Part shown: positions 1 through 7,791 of the stretch, piece after piece
Layout of the letters: every line of letters starts with the position of its first letter
Position numbering within the stretch: position 1 is the stretch's first letter
Assembly (NCBI GenBank): GCA_037443645.1
Contig: JBBINY010000003.1
Span: forward strand, 1 to 64,000
From: UBA2336 sp037443645
GTDB lineage: Bacteria > Bacteroidota > Bacteroidia > Cytophagales > Cyclobacteriaceae
Direction: 5' to 3'
DNA: 64,000 bases
Translations under genes and position numbers: made by a program
The notes under the pieces: generated by a model
Told to the model about the DNA's origin: nothing
Databases searched by the model: none
What the model saw: only the letters and a program-made list of their open reading frames with translations

Positions 1-709
1 CCATTACCGTGCCATCCACTTTCGCACGTACGGTTTTGGGTTGCAGGCCCATCAGTTTTTTAATAGCCGATGAGGTGCTTGACTTGGCCCGCTCTTCCAA
101 TAATTTACCCAGTGAGATGAACGTGATGATGACCGCGGCAGCTTCATAGTACACGTGTGCATGGATACCGCGACTGTGCCAGAACTCCGGAAAAAATGTG
201 TTGAATAAACTGAACACAAACGCAATGCCGGTAGAGAGTGCAACCAGCGTATCCATGTTGGCTTTGCCAAAGCGGGCTTGCTTGAACGCATGACTGAAAA
301 ACGACCGCCCAAAGTGAAACACCACCGGTGCCGACAGGAGCATGGAAATGTACGTGCCCGGCTTCCAGTCCATAAAGAACATGCCGATGACAACTACCGG
401 CACCGACAACACGGCCGACCACAGGGTGCGGCTTTTAATTTCCTTATAGTGTTTTTGCTGCGCTTCTTCTTTTGCGGCCTGTGGATCTTCCACATCTACC
501 AGCAGGTCGTACCCGATGGCGCGCACGGCATTTTGCAAGTCGGTGGTTTTCGATATTGCGGGATCATATTCCACCAAAGCGGTTTGGTTGGCGAAGTTTA
601 CGGAAGCCTCTTTTACGCCTCTGGTGTTTTTCAACATCGACTCAACGCTTACCGCGCAGGCGGCACACGTCATTTCCAGTACGGGGAAAGATTGCATTAC
701 AGTAGCCAT
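1..709 (-). CDS. copA: Copper-translocating P-type ATPase, N-terminal part (runs off the window)
   Basis: This is the first 236 residues of a heavy-metal P1B-ATPase that would export Cu(I) across the inner membrane. What is visible: an N-terminal HMA domain with the metal-binding motif MTCAAC (Cys15, Cys18), then about four hydrophobic segments (roughly residues 96-112, 118-136, 158-175 and 190-208) and the start of the actuator domain (AIKKLMGLQPKTV). The catalytic DKTGT and CPC motifs lie beyond the left edge, so copper specificity is inferred from the HMA motif and the neighbour. The start ATG (complement of 707-709) places the HMA domain exactly at the N-terminus. The gene upstream on the same strand is a regulator with its own HMA-like domain. 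A CcoI-type copper ATPase serving the cbb3 oxidase is possible but less likely, because the cco cluster is 10 kb away. Confidence 0.9.
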   Translation of the reverse strand, partial: MATVMQSFPVLEMTCAACAVSVESMLKNTRGVKEASVNFANQTALVEYDPAISKTTDLQNAVRAIGYDLLVDVEDPQAAKEEAQQKHYKEIKSRTLWSAVLSVPVVVIGMFFMDWKPGTYISMLLSAPVVFHFGRSFFSHAFKQARFGKANMDTLVALSTGIAFVFSLFNTFFPEFWHSRGIHAHVYYEAAAVIITFISLGKLLEERAKSSTSSAIKKLMGLQPKTVRAKVDGTVM

Positions 710-747
710 AAAGTATTGCTGTTACACACTAACAATAATACAGGCAG

Positions 748-761
748 ACCAACTTTTTGGT
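748..761. promoter_or_regulatory. Inverted repeat ACCAA-N4-TTGGT upstream of copA
   Basis: A 5-4-5 inverted repeat lies about 40 bp upstream of the copA start, in the 142-bp gap between the regulator and copA. The position suits an operator, but repeats this short occur by chance and AraC proteins often bind direct repeats. Its role as a regulator site is inference only. Confidence 0.25.
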
Positions 762-827
762 TTTACACAATTACAGGTTTGGGTTACGGAATTATGGGAT
801 GGGGAGCGATGTGATGCACCGGCTTAA

Positions 828-839
828 TTGCACGTGCAA
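828..839. promoter_or_regulatory. Perfect 12-bp palindrome TTGCACGTGCAA
   Basis: A perfect palindrome sits just past the stop codon of the HMA-AraC regulator and about 120 bp upstream of copA. It has no T-tract, so it does not look like an intrinsic terminator. It could be an operator for copA or an mRNA stem; nothing in the sequence decides between these. Confidence 0.25.
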
Positions 840-851
840 AAGGATGAAGCC

Positions 852-1424
852 TCAGGTAATCTTATCCAGTGCTTTTCTCGAATCACCTATTATCCATGAC
901 TTTTTAAGCTCGGAAGGAGTAAGGCCGGTAACTTTTTTAAATTGGGCAGAAAGATGTGCCACGCTGCTGTAGCCCAGCCGGTCAGCAATCTGGCTCAGGT
1001 TAAGTTCATCATAAAAGAGCAATTCTTTTGCCCGTTCAATTTTCTGCCGGATGATGTATTGCTCCAATGTAATGCCTTCGACAGAAGAGAAGAGATTGCT
1101 TAAATAGTTGTATTCGTAGTGCAGTTCCTCCGCGAGTATGTCCGACCAGTTGTGTCTTCGATCCACGCGATTACTATGATGGATCATCGTGATGATTTTG
1201 TTTTTAAGGCCTTCAATGATTCTCGCCTTTCGGTCGTCAATGCGCTCGAAGCCCAGCGGGTTCAGTTCCGAATCCAATTGCTTTAATTCAGCTTTGGTTG
1301 GTTTTGTTTTTAACACTACTTCCCCTAATGAAATTTTTTCGGGCTCCAGTTTAAGTTTGCTCAACACCTGTTCCACTGCCATGACACAGCGGTTGCATAC
1401 CATGTTTTTGATATAAAGTATCAT
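852..1424 (-). CDS. HMA-like domain fused to AraC-type HTH; probable copper regulator
   Basis: A 190-residue protein with two parts. Residues 1-65 resemble a heavy-metal-associated domain: the first strand carries MVCNRC (Cys10, Cys13), the same position and form as the MxCxxC motif of copper chaperones. A helical linker follows, and residues about 100-180 form an AraC/XylS C-terminal domain with two HTH motifs (LSQIADRLGYSSVAHLSAQF, then GLTPSEL). The usual AraC cupin sensor is absent. It is transcribed towards copA, 142 bp away, so it probably senses Cu(I) or a related thiophilic metal and controls copA. Metal binding and the copA target are inferred. The start ATG (complement of 1422-1424) abuts a 14-bp tandem repeat array that forms its leader region. 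Confidence 0.75.
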   Translation of the reverse strand: MILYIKNMVCNRCVMAVEQVLSKLKLEPEKISLGEVVLKTKPTKAELKQLDSELNPLGFERIDDRKARIIEGLKNKIITMIHHSNRVDRRHNWSDILAEELHYEYNYLSNLFSSVEGITLEQYIIRQKIERAKELLFYDELNLSQIADRLGYSSVAHLSAQFKKVTGLTPSELKKSWIIGDSRKALDKIT

Positions 1425-1426
1425 AA

Positions 1427-1560
1427 TCTTGCTACTTACGTCTTGCTACTTACGTCTTGCTACTTACGTCTTGCTACTTACGTCTTGCTACTTACGTCTC
1501 GCTACTTACGTCTTGCTACTTACGTCTCGCTACTTACGTCTTGCTACTTATGTCTTGCTC
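1427..1560. repeat. 14-bp tandem repeat, nine full copies plus a partial copy
   Basis: The unit TCTTGCTACTTACG repeats head-to-tail from 1427 to 1552, followed by a partial copy to 1560. Six copies are identical; copies 6 and 8 have TCTC for TCTT and copy 9 ends in TATG. The array begins at the 3' end of the DUF4260 gene, whose stop codon lies in copy 9, and ends two bases from the start codon of the HMA-AraC regulator. On the coding strand it is therefore the regulator's entire leader. There are no spacers, so it is a minisatellite, not a CRISPR. Copy-number change would alter leader length without touching either protein. Confidence 0.97.
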
Positions 1561-1907
1561 CTACCGATCCAACCCAAATGTGTATGCTTGAAGTTATCCG
1601 AATACTTTAATCCATACCCGACAATCCGGTCAAAGGAACTATGTCCGAATAACACCACACCTGCCAAGGTGAGTTCATGGATAATGAGAAAATAACCGGC
1701 CAGGTAACAGGCAATGGCAATGCCTTTGTGATGCAACAGGTTATAGGTTAAAGCCCCGATTTTTGTGCTGACCAGGTAGCCGAGCATGCCCAAATCGGGT
1801 GCGAGAAACAACGCCCAGAAAACCCAGCCTTCGAAAGGCAAATAAGAATTCAGGTAAATGGCCAGCCCAAACATGGCAAGCTCTTCGATGCGTAATAGGT
1901 TCTTCAT
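1548..1907 (-). CDS. DUF4260 family small membrane protein
   Basis: A 119-residue hydrophobic protein matching the length and pattern of the DUF4260 family (ELAMFGLAIYLNSYLPFEGW, LFLAPDLGMLGYL, HEL, FGHSSFDRIVGYGLKY). About three to four membrane segments are visible. The function of the family is unknown to me. The start at 1907 is preferred over an in-frame ATG 57 bases earlier, because that longer form overlaps the upstream STAS-like gene and adds a polar tail outside the family. It follows the STAS-like gene by one base, which suggests translational coupling in an asnB operon. Its last codons and stop lie in copy 9 of the tandem repeat. Confidence 0.8.
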   Translation of the reverse strand: MKNLLRIEELAMFGLAIYLNSYLPFEGWVFWALFLAPDLGMLGYLVSTKIGALTYNLLHHKGIAIACYLAGYFLIIHELTLAGVVLFGHSSFDRIVGYGLKYSDNFKHTHLGWIGRSKT

Positions 1908-1908
1908 G

Positions 1909-2307
1909 TCATTTTTTCCTGAAATGATCTGGCAAATCTTCTTCCGGAGCGATGTCAAGCACATATCTGAGGCCTTCTTCTACAGAATTAAAGGCTTTAA
2001 AATTTCGCTGAAGGAAAATATTTAAACCCATCAGCAATATTTTCTGAGTTATGCTCAAGCCAACAACAGCTTGCTTACTAATTAGCGGTTCATATTTCGA
2101 AAGTTTCTCTTTCAGTACATTCATAAAAGAGGGAGTGGCATAATTGCTGCTGCCAAAGATGGTAATGAGCGGCAGGGGTACACTTTCCTTTTCGAGTATT
2201 TCAGCGGCCTGCACAACCAGATTGATCATCTCAGATTCTTTGGCCCCGGAATAATCCACTTCAAGTATTTCCTGTCCGTTAATTTGTATTTTTCTCACAC
2301 CGCCCAT
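1909..2307 (-). CDS. STAS/SpoIIAA-like protein of unknown role
   Basis: A 132-residue soluble protein. The alternating strand-helix pattern (ILEVDYSG, then an amphipathic helix, PLPLITIFGSSN, FMNVLKEKL, KQAVVGLSIT, and a terminal helix with FNSVEEGLRYVL) resembles the STAS fold of anti-sigma-factor antagonists. I do not see a clear phosphorylatable serine motif, so partner switching is not established. It lies 6 bp after asnB and 1 bp before the DUF4260 gene, so it is probably cotranscribed with them. No kinase or phosphatase partner is adjacent. The fold assignment is by pattern only. Confidence 0.6.
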   Translation of the reverse strand: MGGVRKIQINGQEILEVDYSGAKESEMINLVVQAAEILEKESVPLPLITIFGSSNYATPSFMNVLKEKLSKYEPLISKQAVVGLSITQKILLMGLNIFLQRNFKAFNSVEEGLRYVLDIAPEEDLPDHFRKK

Positions 2308-2313
2308 GTAGTA

Positions 2314-4203
2314 TCAAATATACTTTTTCCACCACCATTGAAAAACCACCAATGCCCAGATACGCGCATGTACATCGCCCGGGCTGGAAGAAAATAGTTT
2401 CCTCTTTAAACGGTCAATTTCTGGATAATGAAAGATACCCTGGTCTTCTATATTTTTTTTAGAGAGGAGGTCATCAACAATCAATGATTTCATTTCTTTC
2501 CTGAACCATTTCAGCAACGGTACTTCAAATCCCTTCTTCGGGCGCCTGTAAAGTTGCGGGGGAAGAAAATCGGCATATGCATCCTGAAGGATGCGTTTAC
2601 GGATAGTAGAATTTACTTTGAAATCATCCGGCAAACTGAAAATAAAATTAACCAGTTCGAAATCCAGGAAAGGGGTGCGCACTTCCAGGCTGTTGGCCAT
2701 GCTCATCAGGTCTACTTTGGTGAGCATGTCGTTAGGTAAAACCAGTTTGGTGTCAGTCAGCAAGATATCATTCAAAGTTTCTTTTTCAGGAACAGTTTGC
2801 AGAATAGCACTTCTTCTTGGATAGAACTCACTCAGCCACCGGTTAATGCGCAAGTCGGGGTGCAGCAGGTTCAGGGCTTCATCTTTGGTGGCGAAACCGG
2901 CCCACCGCCAATACCGTTCCCTGCTGTCGAGTTTTATGCCCTCGGCAAAACGCGCCAGTTGCCGGGCTTTATTGGCAAGCGGATTATTCCGCGATTGCGG
3001 AATAGCCTTCCATACCGGATGAAGCGCGCTGGCAAATCTTTCTTTCCACCCGGCATGCAGCACCCGGTAATGTGCCATGTGTTTGTTGTAGCCTCCCAGC
3101 AATTCATCGGCACCATCGCCCGAAAGGGCCACGGTGGCGTGCCTGCGCGTTTCTTTACTTAAGATGAATACGTTTATCGCGGAAGAGTCGGCAAACGGCT
3201 CATCGATATAATCCAGAATGTTATTGAGGTGTTCATACAAGTCGTTGTTGGTTAGCGAGAACACCGTATGCTCGGTTTTAAAATGATTGGCTACCAATCG
3301 GGCGTAATGTGTTTCATCAAAAAATTTTTCGTCTTTAAAGCCGATTGAAAAAGTATGCAGGTCGGGTTTGTGCCTTTTTGCCAGCCCGGTGATTACCGAT
3401 GAGTCAATGCCACCGCTCAGAAAACATCCCAGCGGAACATCCGCTACCAGCCTGCGTTGTACGGAGGCTTCCAGCAGAGTGTTGAATTTCTCTTTTGCTG
3501 ATTCATAATTAAGGGTTTGATCGACCGAGTATGGGATCGTATAAAAATGGTCAACTAACAATTGCCGGTCCTTGATTTTTAAAAAGTGTCCCGGAAGAAG
3601 TTTCTTAACGGATTTTAAAATGGTATCCGGTGCGGGAGTATAATTGAGTTGCAGGTAGGTGTATAACGAGTTGTAATCAATGGTTTTATCAATGCCATAT
3701 TGCAGCATCGCCTTCATTTCGGAGGCAAAAATGAATTTATCCTCATCGTGCGCATACAGAAGGGGCTTTACTCCATACCGGTCGCGTGCAAGAAAAAAGG
3801 ATTGCTCGTGTTTGTCATACAGGCAAAAAGCGAAGAATCCGTTGAGTTTATTGAGCGCACTCTCTTGTTCACGGATCAGCAGGTGAAGCAAAACTTCAGT
3901 ATCCGAAGCTGACCTGAACCTCACGCCCTGTGCCTCCAGTTGAGTGCGTAGCTCCCTGAAATTAAAGATCTCCCCATTAAAGACAATCGCATAGCGTCCG
4001 CTTTCATCCCACATGGGCTGGTTTCCGGAAGCGCTCGTATCAATGATAGAAAGCCTTCGGTGTCCCAGCCCCACAAACTGGTCGTGGTACATGTCCTGAA
4101 AATCCGGACCGCGTTTAGCCAATGCCAGGGTGGCGTTGGCCAGTTGAATCATGTTCATCTTGCCAACCAGGTTAAAAGCAAAAATTCCGGTTATGCCGCA
4201 CAT
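2314..4203 (-). CDS. asnB: Asparagine synthase (glutamine-hydrolysing)
   Basis: A 629-residue class B asparagine synthetase, which forms asparagine from aspartate, ATP and glutamine in the cytoplasm. The N-terminal glutaminase domain begins MCGITGIF, with Cys2 as the nucleophile exposed after Met removal, and includes RGPD and NGEIFNF motifs. The C-terminal synthetase domain carries the PP-loop SGGIDSS (residues 263-269), LSGDGADELLGGY and the MTKVDLMSMANSLEVRTPFL type segment. Length is normal for the bacterial family; some relatives in surface-polysaccharide clusters amidate sugars instead, but no such cluster is near. It is first of a tight group with the STAS-like and DUF4260 genes (6 bp and 1 bp gaps). 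Confidence 0.93.
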   Translation of the reverse strand: MCGITGIFAFNLVGKMNMIQLANATLALAKRGPDFQDMYHDQFVGLGHRRLSIIDTSASGNQPMWDESGRYAIVFNGEIFNFRELRTQLEAQGVRFRSASDTEVLLHLLIREQESALNKLNGFFAFCLYDKHEQSFFLARDRYGVKPLLYAHDEDKFIFASEMKAMLQYGIDKTIDYNSLYTYLQLNYTPAPDTILKSVKKLLPGHFLKIKDRQLLVDHFYTIPYSVDQTLNYESAKEKFNTLLEASVQRRLVADVPLGCFLSGGIDSSVITGLAKRHKPDLHTFSIGFKDEKFFDETHYARLVANHFKTEHTVFSLTNNDLYEHLNNILDYIDEPFADSSAINVFILSKETRRHATVALSGDGADELLGGYNKHMAHYRVLHAGWKERFASALHPVWKAIPQSRNNPLANKARQLARFAEGIKLDSRERYWRWAGFATKDEALNLLHPDLRINRWLSEFYPRRSAILQTVPEKETLNDILLTDTKLVLPNDMLTKVDLMSMANSLEVRTPFLDFELVNFIFSLPDDFKVNSTIRKRILQDAYADFLPPQLYRRPKKGFEVPLLKWFRKEMKSLIVDDLLSKKNIEDQGIFHYPEIDRLKRKLFSSSPGDVHARIWALVVFQWWWKKYI

Positions 4204-4252
4204 TGTTGTGAGGGTCCTGGTTCAGGCATCAAATGTATGCGTTTGGATAATT

Positions 4253-4837
4253 CTAAATTCGGATTTTTGGCCGCTGGAAGAACAGGCGGGTGAGTTTCAT
4301 GCCGAGCATGATGCATACCCAGGCCAGCAGCACCACAAACTCCTGGTAGCTGCCGCCAACATGGGGCAGTTTGCCCTGGACACGTGGCAGGTAACTCATA
4401 AAGAAAATAAACCAAACATAATACAGGTAAATGGTGAGCCACGTTTTAAACTGCACTTCAGGAAGCAGGCCATCGCGCCAGCGTTGCTGAAGTACAGGCA
4501 TAGCGAAGATCAACACATACGCTACAAAACCACCGGCCAGCCGGATGGGAATCAGTTCATTGCCGGAGAGATACACGTAGCACAGCAGTTGGCCAAGGTG
4601 GATGCCATGAGCGGTTGCAAATGCATGAAACGGTTTCTCTGAAAGGATAGCGGATAAACGGGTTTGGTTTGGATGAACCAGAAAAATAATACTGAACAGC
4701 ACCAGCGAAAATCTTCCGGAATAGCGCGTTACCGCCTGCAGGGCGGTAAGTGTGGCTCCGTGAAAATAAATAGCTACTGCCGCCAGCAGCAACTCGCCAA
4801 GCACTATTGTGATTACTGCTTTTCGAAAATTCATCAA
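4253..4837 (-). CDS. Integral membrane protein, possibly ferric-reductase-like
   Basis: A 194-residue protein with five to six predicted membrane helices. One helix contains two histidines (TAHGIHLGQL), and the order of an Arg/Gly-rich helix (YSGRFSLVLFSIIFLVHP) followed by this helix recalls the ferric-reductase-like/MsrQ membrane domain, where histidines bind haem. That similarity is weak and rests on pattern only. The gene follows the second DUF1080 lipoprotein by 7 bp and precedes asnB by 49 bp on the same strand, so it probably belongs to the operon that begins with the FAD-linked oxidase. A second Met follows the first directly, so the start may be one codon later. Confidence 0.5.
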   Translation of the reverse strand: MMNFRKAVITIVLGELLLAAVAIYFHGATLTALQAVTRYSGRFSLVLFSIIFLVHPNQTRLSAILSEKPFHAFATAHGIHLGQLLCYVYLSGNELIPIRLAGGFVAYVLIFAMPVLQQRWRDGLLPEVQFKTWLTIYLYYVWFIFFMSYLPRVQGKLPHVGGSYQEFVVLLAWVCIMLGMKLTRLFFQRPKIRI

Positions 4838-4844
4838 GTACTCC

Positions 4845-5591
4845 TCAGCGGGAGAGGATCATGATGTTGCGGAACCACACGTTGTCGCCATGATCTTGCA
4901 GGGAAATGTGGCCTTTGGTTGCCTTTCCGAAAGCGGGCCAGTCCTTAAACTTACTGCCGGCCACCAGGGCATCCCATTCAGGGGTGTGCATGGTGAAGTT
5001 TACAACGTTGGTGCCGTTAAGCCAGAACTCATAATTCGCGTTATTGGAAACAATGCGCACCTGGTTCCATTCACCTGCAGGTTTTACGGTTTCTGTAGAG
5101 CAGGAGATCATATCGTACAAGTCGCCCGCGCGGTGCTTGATGATTTTTGCATCGGGGTGGCATGTGTTGTCGAGCACCTGCATTTCCGGCCCAGTCTGGT
5201 AAGTGTTTTTATACTCCGGTGCTTCCACCACATTGAACATAATACCGCTGTTGCCGCACGAGTCGATTTTCCACTCCAGCATCAGTTCAAAATTTTCGTA
5301 TTCGTTAATGGTAATAATGTCACCACCACCGTCAGGAATGGCCTTATTGAAGTGAAGTGCTCCATTATCAATCACCCAGCCCGCACTTGCTTCTTCTTTG
5401 TTAAAACCTTTCCAACCGGCCGTTGTGGAGCCGTCAAACAACAATACCCATCCTTCGGCTTTTTGTTGTTCGGTAAGGGTGTTAGGTGTGGGTTCAGCCG
5501 GTTGATCTGCCGGTTGTTCTTTTCTGGATTGGCATGATAGAGCCAGCAAAGCAGTTATGCCAATCGCCAGCGGTGTGAGGTGCTTTTTCAT
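4845..5591 (-). CDS. DUF1080 (3-keto-disaccharide hydrolase family) lipoprotein, copy 2
   Basis: A 248-residue predicted lipoprotein with one DUF1080 domain, a concanavalin-like fold known from 3-keto-glycoside processing enzymes and from many uncharacterised Bacteroidota proteins. Visible: the signal peptide with lipobox LLALSC (Cys20); the opening GWVLLFDGSTTAGWKGF; the conserved NFELMLEWKID and NSGIMFNV; and the closing ISLQDHGDNVWFRNI. An in-frame ATG 156 bases upstream is rejected because it runs into the previous DUF1080 gene and would hide the signal peptide. It lies 10 bp after its paralogue. The probable substrate is an oxidised glycoside in the periplasm; this is inference. Confidence 0.85.
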   Translation of the reverse strand: MKKHLTPLAIGITALLALSCQSRKEQPADQPAEPTPNTLTEQQKAEGWVLLFDGSTTAGWKGFNKEEASAGWVIDNGALHFNKAIPDGGGDIITINEYENFELMLEWKIDSCGNSGIMFNVVEAPEYKNTYQTGPEMQVLDNTCHPDAKIIKHRAGDLYDMISCSTETVKPAGEWNQVRIVSNNANYEFWLNGTNVVNFTMHTPEWDALVAGSKFKDWPAFGKATKGHISLQDHGDNVWFRNIMILSR

Positions 5592-5601
5592 ACGAGTGTT
5601 G

Positions 5602-6330
5602 TTATAAAATTCTGATTTTGATATTCCGGTACCACACTTCATTTCCGTGGTCCTGCAACGCAATATAACCCTTCCTGAAGGATGCATAGCCGGGAAAATC
5701 TTTCCATTTACTTGAATTTCTTCGTGTAATCCAATCTTCCGAGGCAATATCGTATTCCAGTATTTTGGTTCCGTTCAGCCAGTGTTCAACCAGGTTGCCG
5801 TTTACCACGAGCCGGGCATCGTTCCAATCACCCACCGGATGCGGGCCGGCATTTTCAGGAGCGTGCATGCCGAAGTTGCCGCCTGCTTTGTTTTCTGCCG
5901 GTAAATCTCCGGGATAGCCCACATCATCAATCACCTGGTACTCGGGCCCGGAGGCGTACGATTGCTCGTACTCTTCGCTCACCCTGAACATCACCCCGCT
6001 GTTGCCCTGGTGAGAAATTTTCCACTGGAAACTCAGTTCAAAATTTTCATATTGGTCCTCTGTAATCAGATCGGATCTTTCGTTAACGGCCCCGTCAATA
6101 AACGGCTTGCAATGGACTGATCCTTCTGATGCTTCCCAGGAGTTGTTAGGAAGTTTCCTGAATATTTTCCAGCCCGTCAGGGTTTGCCCATCGAACAAAA
6201 GTTTCCAGCCTTCCTTCATTTCCGTTTCCGTAAGGAAGTTGGCACCTTTCACGGTGCTTTTGTATTGCTTTTTGATTTCGCAGGAGGAAATCAAAATTGC
6301 AGCTAGGAATACCGGTAACAGGTTGCGCAT
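5602..6330 (-). CDS. DUF1080 (3-keto-disaccharide hydrolase family) lipoprotein, copy 1
   Basis: A 242-residue paralogue of the next gene. The signal peptide ends in a lipobox (ILISSC, Cys17). The domain starts GWKLLFDGQTLTGWKIF and keeps ENFELSFQWKIS, GNSGVMFRV and IALQDHGNEVWYRNIKI. The two copies differ widely outside these motifs, so the duplication is old or they have different substrates. The start codon lies 2 bp after the stop of the FAD-linked oxidase gene, which suggests translational coupling. Known DUF1080 enzymes act on 3-keto sugars made by dehydrogenases; whether the upstream oxidase supplies such a product is speculative. Confidence 0.85.
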   Translation of the reverse strand: MRNLLPVFLAAILISSCEIKKQYKSTVKGANFLTETEMKEGWKLLFDGQTLTGWKIFRKLPNNSWEASEGSVHCKPFIDGAVNERSDLITEDQYENFELSFQWKISHQGNSGVMFRVSEEYEQSYASGPEYQVIDDVGYPGDLPAENKAGGNFGMHAPENAGPHPVGDWNDARLVVNGNLVEHWLNGTKILEYDIASEDWITRRNSSKWKDFPGYASFRKGYIALQDHGNEVWYRNIKIRIL

Positions 6331-6332
6331 GG

Positions 6333-7748
6333 TTAAAATATTTTGCCTGGGTTTAATATTCCGTTGGGGTCAAAAACTTTTTTAATGCCGCGCATCAACT
6401 CCAGGTTCACTTCACTCATGGCCAGGGGCATGTACGGCCGTTTGGCAATGCCGATGCCGTGTTCACCCGATAATGTTCCGCCCAGGCTTACGGTGAGTTT
6501 AAAAATTTCGCCAATGCCTTCCGGTATTTTAGTGGACCATGCCTCTTCGCTGATGCCCTCTTTTAAAATGTTAACGTGCAGGTTGCCGTCACCCAGGTGG
6601 CCGAAACAAACGGTATTAAAGCCATAGCGTTTACCGATGTCCTTTATTCCGGTAATCAGTTTAGGCAGGTTGGCACGCGGCACTACCACATCCTCGCTTT
6701 TGGTGAGTGTAAACCAGTTCACGGCCGGAGAAATGTTTCTTCGTATTTTCCAGAGTTCGGCCTTCTGGGCAGCACTTTCGGCAAACAACACGTCACCCGA
6801 TTGAAATTTTTCTACCACGTTCATTACCCGCTCGGCATCGCGCATCAGCACTTCCTCATCGTTACCGTCCAGTTCGCACAACAGGTAAGCGTCCATGTTT
6901 TCAGGTAATTTTGTAGTAACCGGGCTTCCCAAAACTTTGTCGCAATACACAAAGGTCTTGATTCCGGCTTCACGTTCAAAAAATTCCATGCCCGAAGGTT
7001 GAATGCCGGCAGTAAAAATTGCTGCAATGGCGCGGCAGGCTTCTTCGTTGGTGGTAAACGGAATAAGCATGAGTACATTCTTCTGCGGATAACCGCGAAG
7101 TTTGAAAACAATTTTTGTGATGATCCCCAACGTGCCCTCGCTGCCACACATCAGTTGTGTAAGGTTGTAGCCCGTGGAGCTCTTCAGCACATTGGCGCCT
7201 GTCCATATGATTTCGCCTGTTGGCAATACTACTTCCAGGTTCAGTACATAATCGCGGGTAACGCCATACTTAACGGCCTTTGGACCCCCCGAATTTTGCG
7301 ACACATTGCCGCCAATAAAGCACGAACCGCTGCTGGCTGGGTCGGGCGGGTAAAACAAGCCTTTTTCTTTCACGGCATTCTGGAATACTTCAGTAATTAC
7401 ACCGGGTTCCACCGTTACCTGAAGGTTCAGTTCATCGATAGCGAGAATCTTGTTAAAGCGTTCCATAGAGATTACCACACCGTGGTGTGTGGGCAAGGCC
7501 GACCCGGCCAAGCCGGTGCCTGCACCCCGGGCTGTAACCGGCATGCGGAGTTCATTGCACAACTGCATCAATTGACTTACCTCGCGCGTGGTGCCCGGTT
7601 TAACCACGATGGACGGAAGAAAAAAATAGTCTTCGGTTTTGTCGTGGGCATATTCTTCCCGCAATTCTTTGTCGAGAATTACGTTTTCCCTCCCTACAAT
7701 GGCCTGAAATCGGCTTACCATGTCAACGTGAACTTCCGGAAGTGCCAT
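6333..7748 (-). CDS. FAD-linked oxidase of the glycolate oxidase GlcD / D-lactate dehydrogenase family
   Basis: A 471-residue flavoprotein that oxidises 2-hydroxy acids such as glycolate or D-lactate. The N-terminal FAD-binding domain has ARGAGTGLAGSALPTHHG and the NVSQNSGGPKAVKYG segment; the C-terminal FAD-oxidase domain has CFGHLGDGNLHVNI and the SGEHGIGI motif near the end, where the histidines bind metal or substrate. Length is normal for GlcD. The GlcE and GlcF subunits are not adjacent, so it may act alone or with an unlinked iron-sulfur partner. It heads a minus-strand gene group with two DUF1080 lipoproteins and is divergent from the NlpC/P60 gene, 43 bp away. The exact substrate cannot be told from sequence. 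Confidence 0.87.
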   Translation of the reverse strand: MALPEVHVDMVSRFQAIVGRENVILDKELREEYAHDKTEDYFFLPSIVVKPGTTREVSQLMQLCNELRMPVTARGAGTGLAGSALPTHHGVVISMERFNKILAIDELNLQVTVEPGVITEVFQNAVKEKGLFYPPDPASSGSCFIGGNVSQNSGGPKAVKYGVTRDYVLNLEVVLPTGEIIWTGANVLKSSTGYNLTQLMCGSEGTLGIITKIVFKLRGYPQKNVLMLIPFTTNEEACRAIAAIFTAGIQPSGMEFFEREAGIKTFVYCDKVLGSPVTTKLPENMDAYLLCELDGNDEEVLMRDAERVMNVVEKFQSGDVLFAESAAQKAELWKIRRNISPAVNWFTLTKSEDVVVPRANLPKLITGIKDIGKRYGFNTVCFGHLGDGNLHVNILKEGISEEAWSTKIPEGIGEIFKLTVSLGGTLSGEHGIGIAKRPYMPLAMSEVNLELMRGIKKVFDPNGILNPGKIF

Positions 7749-7791
7749 GCAACGTGTATATTTACCGTATTATTTTTTAAACTCAGTGAGG

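Noticed and set aside
1..709. Reading the ATPase as CcoI of the cbb3 oxidase.
   Set aside because: The cco cluster is 10 kb away, ccoS is absent, and the neighbour is a copper-type regulator; general copper export fits better.
1427..1560. CRISPR array.
   Set aside because: The 14-bp units are directly joined with no spacers, and no cas genes are near.
1429..1695. An open frame on the plus strand encoding a repetitive protein with a 14-residue period.
   Set aside because: It is translated from the 14-bp tandem repeat and runs antisense into the DUF4260 gene. No start signal or conserved domain.
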